From Clostridiales bacterium (GTDB lineage Bacteria > Bacillota > Clostridia > Oscillospirales > CAG-272), in contig JAAYHB010000010.1 in the NCBI GenBank assembly GCA_012727435.1, positions 1 through 64,000 of the forward strand: 64,000 nucleotides of DNA, given 5' to 3'. The position numbers and the translations under genes were made by a program. The notes under the pieces were generated by a model. It did not search any database. It was given only the letters and a program-made list of their open reading frames with translations, and was not told the DNA's origin. Shown piece after piece: positions 9,472 through 18,517 of the stretch. The stretch's first letter is position 1, and every line of letters starts with the position of its first letter.

Positions 9472-9500
9472 ATTATATCAACACATAAGGAAAAAATCAA
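9472..9500 (-). promoter_or_regulatory. Sigma-A type promoter of the malic enzyme gene
   Basis: On the minus strand, -35 TTGATT (9495-9500), a 17-base spacer and -10 TATAAT (9472-9477), about 40 bases upstream of the ATG. Confidence 0.75.
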
Positions 9501-9565
9501 TAGTGGCAATAAAAATCCCTTTTTTGCTCAAATCCGGCCGGCTCAGCAAAAAACATTTGGTATTA

Positions 9566-9595
9566 TTGACATACCGGCGTTCATGATGATATAAT
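9566..9595 (+). promoter_or_regulatory. Sigma-A type promoter of the FAD oxidoreductase gene
   Basis: Consensus -35 TTGACA (9566-9571) and -10 TATAAT (9590-9595) with an 18-base spacer. The leader of about 80 bases holds an 11-base-pair hairpin with one mismatch (CGGGTATGCCG at about 9627-9637, CGGAATACCCG at about 9649-9659), which could modulate expression. Confidence 0.75.
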
Positions 9596-9683
9596 TATTG
9601 CGTAATTGCCGCACCGAGACACGGCACGGGTATGCCGGAACCCACTTTCGGAATACCCGAATTAATATAAGCAAAGGAATCTG

Positions 9684-11054
9684 ATGGTTATGGGAAAAAG
9701 AGAGCTGACGTGTGACGTCGCAGTACTCGGCGGGGGGCCGGGCGGTATTCCGGCGGCCTTGGCCGCTGCAAGGCACGGAGCAAGTGTGATATTGTGTGAG
9801 AGAAACGGTTACCTCGGCGGCAACGCCGCAACCGGCCTGCCGCTGCTCGGATATCTGTCGCAGGGCGGACGGCAGATTATCGGCGGGATAGCCCAGGAAT
9901 TCATAGATGACCTCATGGCAAGCGGTGATTCTTTTGGCCATGAGTGCTGCCCGCTCCACAATTCGGTGACGCTGGTTCACCCCGACAGGTTCAGGTTGCT
10001 TGCACTCAAAAAGTGCCTTGAGGCAGGGGTGCGGCTGCTCTTCCACACCGAGGTTACCGGCGCTGTTGTTAAGGACGGCAGGCTTGAAAAGGCGATTGTG
10101 ACCGGCAAGGGCGACCAGGTAGAGATAAGCGCTAAGGTGTTTATTGACGCTACCGGTGACGGTGACCTCGCCTATATCGCAGGGGCACAATACGAAAAGG
10201 GCAGCGCCATCGACCACATGCTGCAGCCGCCGACGCTTTTGTTCTCGGTAACAGGGTTTAACAAGGAAAAACTTATGGACTTCCTTGAGGCGCACCCCGA
10301 AAACATGAAACAGATAGATACTGTCAGTGTGGGGGAAGGCTACAACACAAAACTCTGGCGCTCGACCGACACCTATGTCTTTGTCGGCATGAAGGCATAT
10401 CTTGACCAAATCAGGAAAAAAACCGACTGCCCGATTCTGCGCGAGAATATCATCATTATCAATTCCACAATCCCCGGCAAGGTATTCCTCAACATCGTGC
10501 GCATCCCGAACTGCGACTGTTCGGATATCGAGAGCCTGTCCGACGCAGAGGTCAAGGCGCAGCTTCAGGTTGAGGGTATTTTCAAGATCCTGCGCGAGTA
10601 TTTCCCGGGCTTTGAAAATGCGGTTCTCGATTCGATAAGCCCGGCAATAGGCGTGCGCGAGACCCGGCGGTTCTGCGGGATCGAAAAAGTGACCGTCGAC
10701 CAGGCACTCGCGGGCTACAAGCCCGAGAACACAATTGCCCTTGCCGGATATAAAATCGACATCCACAGCGGCAAGTGGGAGGGAACTCTCCTTCAGGAGG
10801 TTGTTGAGCCCTACGGGATACCGCTCGGTTCGCTTATAAGCGCCGACCTTGACGGGCTGCTCTTCTCGGGCAGGTGCATATCGGTGGACCATGAAACGCT
10901 CGGCTCCATGCGGGTGATGCCGACCTGCATGGCAATCGGACAGGGGGCCGGGACGCTTGCGGCCTGCGCCGCCCGACAGGGTATCAGCCCGAAGGATGTC
11001 AACTACCGCGAAGTGGTTGGTATTCTGCTGAAAGATAAAGCGATACTTAGATAA
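9684..11054 (+). CDS. FAD-dependent oxidoreductase
   Basis: A 456-residue flavoprotein of the FAD_oxidored (PF12831-like) group. The N-terminus has the dinucleotide fold VLGGGPGGIPAALAAARHGA, followed by the acidic end of strand two (LCERNGYLGGNAATG). DATGDGDLAYIAGA near residues 150-165 is a second FAD contact, and LFSGRCISVDHETLGSMR with MPTCMAIGQGAGTLAA closes the FAD domain. The substrate is unknown; relatives include fumarate-reductase-like and xanthan-lyase-associated proteins. ATG at 9684 or 9690 are both possible; AAGGAA lies upstream. It has its own promoter and is followed by a terminator, then repeat copy 2. Confidence 0.85.
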   Translation: MVMGKRELTCDVAVLGGGPGGIPAALAAARHGASVILCERNGYLGGNAATGLPLLGYLSQGGRQIIGGIAQEFIDDLMASGDSFGHECCPLHNSVTLVHPDRFRLLALKKCLEAGVRLLFHTEVTGAVVKDGRLEKAIVTGKGDQVEISAKVFIDATGDGDLAYIAGAQYEKGSAIDHMLQPPTLLFSVTGFNKEKLMDFLEAHPENMKQIDTVSVGEGYNTKLWRSTDTYVFVGMKAYLDQIRKKTDCPILRENIIIINSTIPGKVFLNIVRIPNCDCSDIESLSDAEVKAQLQVEGIFKILREYFPGFENAVLDSISPAIGVRETRRFCGIEKVTVDQALAGYKPENTIALAGYKIDIHSGKWEGTLLQEVVEPYGIPLGSLISADLDGLLFSGRCISVDHETLGSMRVMPTCMAIGQGAGTLAACAARQGISPKDVNYREVVGILLKDKAILR

Positions 11055-11070
11055 AAAAACGCAATTTATT

Positions 11071-11105
11071 GGGAGAAACTTCTTGAAAGAGGTTTCTCCC
11101 TTTTT
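11071..11105 (+). terminator. Rho-independent terminator after the FAD oxidoreductase gene
   Basis: Perfect 9-base-pair stem GGGAGAAAC (11071-11079) / GTTTCTCCC (11092-11100) followed by TTTTT. Confidence 0.9.
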
Positions 11106-11124
11106 ATGTGGTTACAGCATACTT

Positions 11125-11198
11125 CGGGGGCTCTGCCCCCGGACCCCCGCTCAAGGAAGTTTGAAAAAAAGTTCCTTGAGAATCCTCAAAAACTTTAT
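11125..11198 (+). repeat. Interspersed palindromic repeat, copy 2
   Basis: Forward orientation behind the FAD oxidoreductase gene. First hairpin GGGGGCTCTGCCCCC, then GGACCCCCG, second hairpin with arms CTCAAGGAA / TTCCTTGAG, then the tail AATCCTCAAAAACTTTATA. It follows a true terminator, so termination is probably not its only role. Confidence 0.85.
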
Positions 11199-11380
11199 AT
11201 CGCTGATGCGGTGTCAGGACGGTCCTTAGCCGGAAAAACTCAGTTTCAGGTTCCCGGACGCCGATTCTGAATGTAAAAAAACAAATAAAATCCCCGAGCA
11301 ATGTCAAATTTCAGAAAAACGCATAACATATTATAGGAGATTGAATTATCTCCGCACAAAAACTGGAGGTTACAGAAATT

Positions 11381-12211
11381 ATGGCAGAAAATCGATTTTC
11401 ATGCGGATGTCCGGGTGGTTCGTCCGGCAGGGAAATGGTTTGCATAGAAACAAACAGAATCCTTGACTCATGCCGTGACCGCGATTGCTTCGAGAATGTC
11501 CGGGTCATACTCACCGATTTCGGAAATGATATCATAGAGCGCACGTCGGCAGTAAGGACAAAAAGCGCGTGTATTGCATGGACCTACATAAACATCGAGC
11601 CGGTGCTCTTCAACCGCGGCTTCTATACCGTCACCATCAGGTTTTACATCAAGCTGGTATGTGAGGCCTGCATCGGAGGGAAGGCACAGGAATTCGACGG
11701 AGTAGCCGTAGTTGAGAAGAAGGTGGTCCTCTACGGCAGCGAGAGCAATGTCTGCATTTTCAAGAGCAATGCCGACCCGAATGATTATTGTCATAACCCC
11801 GACCCGATTTGCTGCGTCAAGAATGTGCCCAGCGCGGTTGTCGAAGTGGTCGACCCGGTAGTGCTTGAGACCAAGGTGATTGACCCCTGCGACGAGCGGA
11901 AATGTTATTGCTGCTGCTGTGCCTGCGACATCCCCGAAGCGGTGACTTACCGGCTGAGCGGGAATCTCAGCGACGACAGCAAGCGCGAAAAGTATCTTGC
12001 CGTGACCCTCGGAATATTCTCGATTGTCAGAATCGTCAGGCCGGGCCAGTTCCTCATCAACGCAACCGAGTACACGGTGCCCGACAAGGAGTGCGTTGAG
12101 GCGGCACAGGATGACCCCTGCAGCCTGTTCCGAAAAATGGCGTTTCCGATAAGCGAATTCAGCCCGCCAATGATGATTCCCGGCAGCATCGATAAAAGAT
12201 GCGGTAATTGA
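11381..12211 (+). CDS. Conserved cysteine-rich protein of Clostridia, function unknown
   Basis: A 276-residue soluble protein with many cysteines: CGCPGG at the N-terminus, CRDRDCFE near residue 33, CEACIGG near 94, and a CYCCCCAC run in the middle. Blocks such as DSCRDRDCFENVRV, FNRGFYTVTIRFY and CSLFRKMAFPISEFSPP recall a family I associate with spore-forming Clostridia, but no function is established. There is no signal peptide or membrane segment. The cysteines suggest metal binding or disulfide cross-linking as in coat proteins, and a CATATTATA element upstream would fit late mother-cell expression; both are inference. CTGGAGG precedes the ATG. Confidence 0.8.
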   Translation: MAENRFSCGCPGGSSGREMVCIETNRILDSCRDRDCFENVRVILTDFGNDIIERTSAVRTKSACIAWTYINIEPVLFNRGFYTVTIRFYIKLVCEACIGGKAQEFDGVAVVEKKVVLYGSESNVCIFKSNADPNDYCHNPDPICCVKNVPSAVVEVVDPVVLETKVIDPCDERKCYCCCCACDIPEAVTYRLSGNLSDDSKREKYLAVTLGIFSIVRIVRPGQFLINATEYTVPDKECVEAAQDDPCSLFRKMAFPISEFSPPMMIPGSIDKRCGN

Positions 12212-12248
12212 GAAGTAAAAAATAATAAGCAAAAGGCCGGCAAAAATC

Positions 12249-12296
12249 CGGCGGCCGAATATCCCGGGCTGCAGAGCCTCGGATATCCGGCCGCCG
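12249..12296. terminator. Long GC-rich hairpin between convergent genes
   Basis: Sixteen-base arms CGGCGGCCGAATATCC (12249-12264) and GGATATCCGGCCGCCG (12281-12296) with one mismatch and a 16-base loop. It lies between the cysteine-rich gene (plus) and clpX (minus). No T-run follows on either strand, so bidirectional transcription stop is plausible but not certain. Confidence 0.55.
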
Positions 12297-12393
12297 AATT
12301 AGAATCAGCAGGCTTTCTTGTTTGTAAACTGTTTTTGCCGGTTGTTTATGCTAAATGTTTGAGTTACAAATACTCTGTTACTCTGTGTTTCTC

Positions 12394-13722
12394 CTATACT
12401 GCATTTGCGCTTCTGAAGGTCAGGATTGGTTTTTCGGTCCCCTTCACACAGCCTTCGGTAATGCGGACCGACTCGACATCCCGCCGGCTCGGTATTTCAA
12501 ACATGAGCTCGGTCATAATTCCTTCCATAATAGACCGCAGGCCGCGCGCGCCGGTGTTGCGCGATATAGCAAGGTCGGCAATTGCTCTGAGCGCCGCTTC
12601 GTCGAAATGGAGCTCTACTCCGTCCATCTGGAAGAGCTTTATATACTGTCGGAGCAGCGAGTTTTTCGGTTCGCTGATGATTTTTACAAGCGCGTCGTTG
12701 TCAAGCTCGTCAAGCGTGACGATTACCGGCAGGCGCCCGACAAGCTCGGGGATAAGGCCGAACTTGATGAGATCGTGGGGGATAACATCCCTGAAGATGC
12801 CGTTTGCGCGCTTTTCTTCCTTCTTCTTGATTTCACCGAGGAACCCGACCGTATTGTTGCCACGACGCCGCTCGATGATTTTATCAAGCCCGTCAAAAGC
12901 GCCGCCGCATATAAAGAGGATGTTTTCGGTGTTTATCTGAATGAATTCCTGGTTCGGGTGCTTCCGGCCGCCCTGCGGGGGAACGTTTGATATCGTGCCC
13001 TCAAGGATTTTCAGAAGGGCCTGCTGGACACCTTCGCCAGAGACGTCGCGGGTAATGGAGCGGTTTTCGCTCTTGCGCGATATTTTGTCGATTTCGTCGA
13101 TATAGATTATTCCGCGCTCGGCAAGCTCGATGTCGTAATCGGCAGCCTGAATCAGGCGAAGAAGAATATTCTCGACGTCCTCGCCGACATATCCCGCCTC
13201 GGTGAGTGTCGTGGCGTCGGCAATGGCAAAAGGAACCTTAAGGGTCTTGGCAAGCGTCTGTGCAAGATAGGTTTTGCCGACGCCGGTAGGCCCTATCAAC
13301 AGGACATTGCTTTTCTGAAGCTCGACTTCATTATCGTCGTCTGTTTTTTCCTGTGCCCGGTGCCGCTGCAGTCGCCGTCGCCCCCGCCTGTTAAGATCGG
13401 AGCTGAGAATCCGCTTGTAGTGGTTGTACACAGCTACCGACAAGGCAATTTTGGCCCTGTCCTGACCGATGACATACTGGTCAAGTGTTTGCTTTATCTC
13501 CTTGGGGCGGGGAAGAGCTTCAAGCGTGAGCGAGCCGATGTCCTTTTCCTGCGGCAGACTGTTGTAAATCAGTTCCTCGCAGGCATCCACGCAGAAATCA
13601 CAGATATAAAGGCCGGTAGGCGAAGGAATCAGGAAATTGACCTGATTCTCGTTACGGCCGCAAAACGAGCAAAAGCGTGTTGTTGTTTTATTGTTGCGGT
13701 TGGTGGTGTTTGCGCCAGCCAT
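12394..13722 (-). CDS. clpX: ATP-dependent Clp protease, ATP-binding unfoldase ClpX
   Basis: A 442-residue AAA+ unfoldase that feeds proteins to ClpP. The N-terminal zinc-binding domain has cysteines 18, 21, 41 and 44; Walker A is GPTGVGKT (144-151); the Walker B region is [10 protein letters not shown], and [12 protein letters not shown] contains the ClpP-contacting loop region in place of the usual IGF. A basic then acidic insert (about residues 109-132, [12 protein letters not shown] then EKTDDDNE) makes the linker ahead of Walker A longer than in Bacillus. It is the last gene of tig-clpP-clpX. The start is preceded by GAGAGG. Confidence 0.96.
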   Translation of the reverse strand: MAGANTTNRNNKTTTRFCSFCGRNENQVNFLIPSPTGLYICDFCVDACEELIYNSLPQEKDIGSLTLEALPRPKEIKQTLDQYVIGQDRAKIALSVAVYNHYKRILSSDLNRRGRRRLQRHRAQEKTDDDNEVELQKSNVLLIGPTGVGKTYLAQTLAKTLKVPFAIADATTLTEAGYVGEDVENILLRLIQAADYDIELAERGIIYIDEIDKISRKSENRSITRDVSGEGVQQALLKILEGTISNVPPQGGRKHPNQEFIQINTENILFICGGAFDGLDKIIERRRGNNTVGFLGEIKKKEEKRANGIFRDVIPHDLIKFGLIPELVGRLPVIVTLDELDNDALVKIISEPKNSLLRQYIKLFQMDGVELHFDEAALRAIADLAISRNTGARGLRSIMEGIMTELMFEIPSRRDVESVRITEGCVKGTEKPILTFRSANAV

Positions 13723-13811
13723 GCTAAAGTGCCTCTCTTCGGGTTCTGAGCCTTCCGCCGCGTCCTGCCGCGGCAGATAAGGTCATGTGATAGGGAATCA
13801 GTTGGTTATGC

Positions 13812-14426
13812 TTACGGACGTTTGGTCATCACCATATCGATAATGCCGTATTCCTTGGCTTCGGCAGCGGTCATATAATAATCGCGGTCTGTATCGCGGG
13901 CAATCTGCTCAACCGACTTGCCGGTGCGTTCTGCTAAAATTGTGTTGATGTTGTCTCTCATGCGCAGAATAAGCTCGGCCTGAATTTTAATATCGCTTGC
14001 CTGGCCTTTTGCGCCGCCCATAGGCTGATGGATCATGATAAGGCTGTTGGGCAGCGCCGAGCGTTTGCCTTTTGTTCCTGCGGCGAGCAGGAAAGAGCCC
14101 ATGCTTGCTGCCATTCCCACGCAGATGGTGGCAACATCGCACTTGACAAAATTCATGGTATCGTAAATCGCCATGCCGGCCGTGAGAGAACCGCCCGGGG
14201 AGTTGATATAGAAGTTGATGTCCTTATCCGGGTCCTGTGCTTCAAGAAAGAGCATCTGGGCCACAACAAGTGAGGCCGTGGTGTCGTTGACCTCGTCCGA
14301 GAGGAAAATTATCCGGTCATTGAGCAGCCTTGAGAAGATATCGTAGGATCTTTCCCCTCTGTTGGTCTGCTCCACGACAATGGGTACCAGGGCATTTCTG
14401 ATGTCCTTAATATAATCGCTGAACAT
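13812..14426 (-). CDS. clpP: ATP-dependent Clp protease proteolytic subunit
   Basis: A 204-residue serine protease that assembles into a double heptameric barrel and degrades substrates unfolded by ClpX. The catalytic triad is visible: Ser in [11 protein letters not shown], His in MIHQPMGG, and Asp in the [11 protein letters not shown] region. Length is typical. It lies 20 bases downstream of tig and 89 bases upstream of clpX, the standard arrangement. The ATG is preceded by CGGAGGAAA. Confidence 0.97.
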   Translation of the reverse strand: MFSDYIKDIRNALVPIVVEQTNRGERSYDIFSRLLNDRIIFLSDEVNDTTASLVVAQMLFLEAQDPDKDINFYINSPGGSLTAGMAIYDTMNFVKCDVATICVGMAASMGSFLLAAGTKGKRSALPNSLIMIHQPMGGAKGQASDIKIQAELILRMRDNINTILAERTGKSVEQIARDTDRDYYMTAAEAKEYGIIDMVMTKRP

Positions 14427-14446
14427 GGTTTCCTCCGGTAGATTAT

Positions 14447-15829
14447 TTATTCGGACTTTTCTTCACTTTCGGGCTTGGTTTCATATTGTGTTTCTTCGGG
14501 TGTGTTTTCATTCTGTGTTTCGGTTTCGTCCTTGTCGTCGCAGTGGCATTCGGTTTCCCTGATAATCGCGTTGTCGCGTACGAATTTCATGGCCTTCTGA
14601 AGCATCAGATCCTTCTTGACAACCTCTGCGCTCACCAGTTCACGGATCTTTTCGGGCTCGGTGTCATAGGTTTTCTGGAGCCTCTCATACTCGGCGTTTA
14701 TCTCGTTTTCGCTGACATCAAGGCCCTCAAGCTCTGCAATTTTTTCAAGTGCGAGCCTGAGTTTGACCTGCGCTTCAGCGCTCGGGCGAAGCTTTGAGCG
14801 CATATCCTCAAGTGTCTGTCCGGTGTACTTGAGGTATAAATCAAGACTGAGTCCCTGCATGCGCAGGCGGTTCTCATAATCACGCACCGAGCCGTCAACC
14901 TCGGCCTCAAACATCGGTTCGGGGATGTCGGCGACAAGCTTATTTATCAAGGCTTCAGAGAGCGCGTTGTCAACCCCGCGGTCGGCCTCGGCCTCGTGCC
15001 TTTTCTGAATTTTTGCCATAACGTCGTTTCGGTATTCAGCAAAAGTATCGAATTCGGATACGTCCTTGGCAAATTCGTCGTCAAGGGCGGGGAGCTCGGT
15101 TTTTGTTATCGACCTGAGCTTGCACTTGAATACCGCGGGCTTTCCGGCAAGCTCCTTCGTATGATAATCCTCCGGGAATGTGACGTTGACCTCGAACTCG
15201 TCACCGATGCTGTGCCCGATTACCTGATCCTCAAATCCGGGGATAAAGGTGTTCGAGCCGAGTGTGAGCGGACGGTTCTCGGCCTTTCCGCCCTCAAAGG
15301 CTGTGCCGTCGCAGAATCCCTCGAAGTCAATATATACGGTGTCGCCGCTCTCGGCAGGGCGGTCGGTAATGCTTATTTCACGGGAGTTGCGCCTTTGAAT
15401 TATTGATATTTCGGCATCGACCTCCTCGTCGGTCGCCTTGTGGACATGCCTTTCGACCTCGATGCCTTTATATTCCTCAATCGAAACCTCGGGCTTCACA
15501 TATACCTTGGCGGAGAAGAGAACTCCGTCGTCGGTAGAGAGTACCTCAATCTCAGGGCGGCTTACAACCTCAATACCGGCCTCTCCGACTGCCGCTTCAT
15601 ATGCGTCTGGCAGTACTTCGTTTATCGCGTCGTCATAAAAATAGGTTTTGCCGTAGATCTTTTCGATTATGCTGCGCGAAGCCCTGCCCGGCCTGAAGCC
15701 CGGGATATTTATTTTCTTAACTCTCCTGCGGTATGCATTCTCAATTGCAGCCTCGAATGCTTCTTTGTCAACCGAAAACTCAAGGGTGTAGAGATTCTTA
15801 TCGGTTTTTTCGGCCTTGACCAAACTCAT
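14447..15829 (-). CDS. tig: Trigger factor, ribosome-bound chaperone and peptidyl-prolyl isomerase
   Basis: A 460-residue chaperone that binds nascent chains at the ribosome exit. The N-terminal ribosome-binding domain carries the signature [12 protein letters not shown] (G-F-R-x-G-x-x-P equivalent, with an unusual Ala for the Pro). The central FKBP-like domain spans about residues 155-245 ([35 protein letters not shown]). The C-terminal helical domain ends in a low-complexity Glu/Thr tail (TQNENTPEE). It heads the tig-clpP-clpX operon, with a strong promoter at 15868-15896 and AGGAGGAA-type site before the ATG. Confidence 0.96.
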   Translation of the reverse strand: MSLVKAEKTDKNLYTLEFSVDKEAFEAAIENAYRRRVKKINIPGFRPGRASRSIIEKIYGKTYFYDDAINEVLPDAYEAAVGEAGIEVVSRPEIEVLSTDDGVLFSAKVYVKPEVSIEEYKGIEVERHVHKATDEEVDAEISIIQRRNSREISITDRPAESGDTVYIDFEGFCDGTAFEGGKAENRPLTLGSNTFIPGFEDQVIGHSIGDEFEVNVTFPEDYHTKELAGKPAVFKCKLRSITKTELPALDDEFAKDVSEFDTFAEYRNDVMAKIQKRHEAEADRGVDNALSEALINKLVADIPEPMFEAEVDGSVRDYENRLRMQGLSLDLYLKYTGQTLEDMRSKLRPSAEAQVKLRLALEKIAELEGLDVSENEINAEYERLQKTYDTEPEKIRELVSAEVVKKDLMLQKAMKFVRDNAIIRETECHCDDKDETETQNENTPEETQYETKPESEEKSE

Positions 15830-15867
15830 TAAAACAATTCCTCCGAAGAATTTTTTGCAACCTCTAT

Positions 15868-15896
15868 ATTTTACATCAATATGCGTCTTTTGTCAA
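15868..15896 (-). promoter_or_regulatory. Sigma-A promoter of tig-clpP-clpX
   Basis: On the minus strand, -35 TTGACA (15891-15896), 17-base spacer, -10 TAAAAT (15868-15873), about 40 bases upstream of the tig ATG. No CtsR-type operator is evident. Confidence 0.85.
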
Positions 15897-15925
15897 TAGA
15901 TTTATTGCATATCGGTCAACCGGCC

Positions 15926-16645
15926 CTAAATTCTGACAGGTACAGGCATGAAATCAAGGAAATCAGAAGAGACAAGCTGGAAGGTCACATCCTCAAAAAC
16001 AAACTTTGATTCCGGCCCGTAATATCCGTGTATGTGACCATAATAACATTTTTTTATGTTGTGCTCATGCAGGATATCAACCAGCTCCCGGCAGACGAAT
16101 TCATTCCACACGGGAGGGAAGTGGAAGAAGGCTACGAGGGGATAGCCGGTCTCTTTTGCAAGCGGTTCGGCCGCCGTTATGCTTAGCCTGAGCCTTATGG
16201 CTTCGCGGTTTATGATTTTGGCATAATCGGGCTGGTTTTCGTTCTGCGGTCTGGACTGCTCGTTGTACCACCCGCGGGTGCCGCATATCACTATTTCCCC
16301 GGCAACATGAGCGTTGTTATAAAGTATGTCAATTGTGGAAATACGATTACTCTCAAAGAACTCTTTGATCTTTTTCTGCGTTGACCACCAGTAGTCGTGA
16401 TTGCCCTTGCCTATGATCTTTTTGCCGTGGAGCCGGTCCAAAAAGAAAAGGTCGGGCAAGGCCCCCTCAAGTGTCAGCGCCCAGGAGATATCGCCCGGGA
16501 TTATCACGGTGTCATTTTCGCCGACCACCTTGTTCCAGTTTTGCTCAAGGCGAGACATATAATTGCGCCAGCGGGGACCGAAAACCTCCATGGATTTTGT
16601 TGTATCTGAGGACAGGTGAAGATCTGATATCACGAAAACAGGCAA
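15926..16645 (-). CDS. Calcineurin-like metallophosphoesterase
   Basis: A 239-residue metal-dependent phosphoesterase. The two-metal site is complete: VISDLHLS at the N-terminus, IIPGDISW, GKGNHDYWW, then FFHFPP and YGHIHGY. The substrate is unknown; this cytosolic family is annotated only generally. The open frame extends far upstream but homology begins at LPVFVISDLH, where a TTG codon (16643-16645) sits 8 bases after AAAGGAG; I therefore choose TTG as start. The upstream extension is antisense to the DUF1540 gene and is not coding. Confidence 0.88.
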   Translation of the reverse strand: MPVFVISDLHLSSDTTKSMEVFGPRWRNYMSRLEQNWNKVVGENDTVIIPGDISWALTLEGALPDLFFLDRLHGKKIIGKGNHDYWWSTQKKIKEFFESNRISTIDILYNNAHVAGEIVICGTRGWYNEQSRPQNENQPDYAKIINREAIRLRLSITAAEPLAKETGYPLVAFFHFPPVWNEFVCRELVDILHEHNIKKCYYGHIHGYYGPESKFVFEDVTFQLVSSDFLDFMPVPVRI

Positions 16646-16750
16646 ATGAGAGGCTCCTTTCACGGTCTTTTCGAATAAGTGACATGGTATTACATATAAT
16701 AAAGAGGTCCGGTCAACGGATATTAATAAAGAAAAGGAATGGTCATAAAT

Positions 16751-16930
16751 ATGAAAGAGAAAAAAGTCAGCAGTGTCGGCATACAAAAGTGTATCAGCTG
16801 CGATGTTCAAAACTGCTACTACCATGACAGCAGCAATTACTGCACCGCCGAGCAGATAAACGTCGGTCCCGGAAGTGCCGAGAGCAGCGCCGAGACCCTG
16901 TGCACCACCTTCAGACCAAAATCCGAATAA
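16751..16930 (+). CDS. DUF1540 small cysteine-rich protein
   Basis: A 59-residue protein with the DUF1540 cysteine pattern: CISCDVQNCYYHDSSNYCTA, then ETLCTTF near the C-terminus. These proteins are widespread in spore-forming Clostridia and probably bind a metal through the cysteines; no activity is known. The ATG at 16751 is preceded by AAGGA about 12 bases away; an in-frame ATG at 16739 is too close to that site. It is divergent from the phosphoesterase. TATAAT at 16695-16700 may be its -10. Confidence 0.85.
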   Translation: MKEKKVSSVGIQKCISCDVQNCYYHDSSNYCTAEQINVGPGSAESSAETLCTTFRPKSE

Positions 16931-16981
16931 TCCGGGCAACCGGAGAGGATAAGGCAGCAGTCGCAGCAACAGATGTCACCC

Positions 16982-17001
16982 GCCGGCATTAAAATGCCGG
17001 C
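16982..17001. terminator. Hairpin between DUF1540 gene and thrC
   Basis: Perfect 9-base-pair stem GCCGGCATT (16982-16990) / AATGCCGGC (16993-17001) ending right at the thrC stop; short A/T tracts on both sides suit a bidirectional terminator for the convergent genes. Confidence 0.65.
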
Positions 17002-17003
17002 AT

Positions 17004-18479
17004 TTACATACCAAGAATGTATTGCTTCATCTTCTCTTTGTCAACCGAAGCCGTAAACCTGACCGGCCGGCTGCCGATGCCGGCAAGCGGGTAGGGAACA
17101 GGTGCGCCGGTATAGCCATACAGCTGGTCTAAGGCCTCAAATTCCCCCGCAGAATCCTTCCCGGTCAGCGCCCGGTAGACGTCCCCTGCAAATTTATACG
17201 GGCTTGCGGTGGAAACCACTGTGATGATACCGTTATCGCCGGTTTCCTGCCGGTATTTTTCGGCACAGCTGAAAGCCACGGCGGTGTGTGTGTCGCAAAG
17301 GTAGCCGTAAGTCTCGAAAATACCGCGTATGGTCGCCGCGGTTTCGGTCTCGTCGGCATAATAGCCGATAAACTGCTCGGAGATTTTATCTTTTTCCTCG
17401 CCGGATATCTGATAGCAGCCGGTCTTGCCGAGTTCGGCGGTATATTTCCGGGTCTTTTCGGCGCCGGCGACATAATAGAGCAGCCGCTCAAGGTTGCTCG
17501 ATATCAGTATATCCATCGAGGGCGATATTGTCTTGTGGAAGGTGCGGTTGCGGTCGTAGATGCCGCGCCGCAGGAAATCGGTAAGCACGTTGTTGAGGTT
17601 TGAGGCGCAGATGAGCTTTTTTATCGGAATTCCCATCAGCCCGGCGAAATACCCGGCAAGTATGTTGCCGAAATTCCCGGTCGGCACACAGACGCAAAAC
17701 TCGTCGCCAGCACCCAGTGCGCCGATGTTCAATAGATCGCAGTAGGCTGAGACGTAATAGACGATCTGCGGAACAAGCCGCCCCCAGTTGATTGAGTTGG
17801 CGCTTGAAAGGAAAAATCCCCGCCGGTCAAGCTCTGCTGCAAGTTCCGTATCCGAGAAAAGCCGCTTGACGCCGTTCTGGCAGTCGTCAAAATTGCCGCG
17901 CACCGCGCAGACGATGACATTTTCGCCGGTCTGTGTGGCCATCTGCCGTTTCTGGACTAAACTCACGCCGCTCTCGGGGTAGAATACGGTTATTCTGGTC
18001 TGTTCGATATCCTTAAATCCCTCAAGCGCCGCCTTGCCGGTGTCCCCTGAGGTGGCGACCAGAATATGAACCGTCCTGTACTCGCCGGTTTTTTTGAGAG
18101 CGCGGGTGAGCAGCCGCGGCATGAGCTGCAGCGCCATGTCCTTAAATGCTGCGGTCGGCCCGTGCCAGAGTTCAAGCGAAAAGAGCCTGTCGTCAAGTCT
18201 TGCGAGGGGGGCCGGGCCGCCGGGGAAGGATTCGGCGCGATAGGCAGCCGTTGAGTCGGCGAGCAGCTCGTCATAGGAGTAATCGTCAAGGAATTTTGAG
18301 AGAATGAAGGCCGCTCGCTCGGAATAGGGCATCCGGCGGAGCTTCTCTATTTCATCCCGGCCTAGAGCAGGTATATTTTCGGGGACGTACAGCCCGCCGT
18401 CGTCTGCTATACCCCGCTTAATGACCTCGGCAGAGGTAAACCTTGCATCACCTGAGTCTCTTGTGCTCTTGTAAAGCAT
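17004..18479 (-). CDS. thrC: Threonine synthase
   Basis: A 491-residue pyridoxal-phosphate enzyme that converts O-phosphohomoserine to threonine. The N-terminus GDARFTSAEVIKRGIADDGG is the family start, the PLP lysine is K113 in WHGPTAAFKDMALQL, and ATSGDTGKAALEGF is the phosphate-binding loop. Length matches the longer (yeast/E. coli-like) form. It is the last gene of a minus-strand operon that begins with an ApgM-type protein proposed elsewhere to be a homoserine kinase, the preceding step in the pathway. Confidence 0.95.
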   Translation of the reverse strand: MLYKSTRDSGDARFTSAEVIKRGIADDGGLYVPENIPALGRDEIEKLRRMPYSERAAFILSKFLDDYSYDELLADSTAAYRAESFPGGPAPLARLDDRLFSLELWHGPTAAFKDMALQLMPRLLTRALKKTGEYRTVHILVATSGDTGKAALEGFKDIEQTRITVFYPESGVSLVQKRQMATQTGENVIVCAVRGNFDDCQNGVKRLFSDTELAAELDRRGFFLSSANSINWGRLVPQIVYYVSAYCDLLNIGALGAGDEFCVCVPTGNFGNILAGYFAGLMGIPIKKLICASNLNNVLTDFLRRGIYDRNRTFHKTISPSMDILISSNLERLLYYVAGAEKTRKYTAELGKTGCYQISGEEKDKISEQFIGYYADETETAATIRGIFETYGYLCDTHTAVAFSCAEKYRQETGDNGIITVVSTASPYKFAGDVYRALTGKDSAGEFEALDQLYGYTGAPVPYPLAGIGSRPVRFTASVDKEKMKQYILGM

Positions 18480-18517
18480 ATTTTTGTCCGTTCCTTTGAT
18501 TTGCCTTTCTTTCGGCT

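Larger units (their letters stand above)
11055..11380. other. Intergenic region: terminator, repeat and possible sporulation promoter
   Basis: This gene-free stretch holds a rho-independent terminator (11071-11105), repeat copy 2 (11125-11198), and an AT-rich leader before the next gene. CATATTATA at 11327-11335 resembles a sigma-K/sigma-E -10 element, 45 bases upstream of the next ATG; no convincing -35 is seen. The ATG of the next gene is preceded by CTGGAGG. Confidence 0.5.

Noticed and set aside
9543..10892. 449-codon open frame on the minus strand
   Set aside because: It lies wholly opposite the FAD oxidoreductase, whose Rossmann motifs are clear; the antisense translation has no family motif and begins and ends in non-coding sequence. 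Long antisense frames are expected in GC-rich genes.
11468..12232. 254-codon minus-strand frame opposite the cysteine-rich protein
   Set aside because: The plus-strand frame has a ribosome site and recognisable conserved blocks; the minus frame has neither and would run into the intergenic hairpin.
16646..16969. N-terminal extension of the metallophosphoesterase frame
   Set aside because: Family homology begins at the TTG start at 16645 with a good ribosome site; the extension is antisense to the DUF1540 gene.
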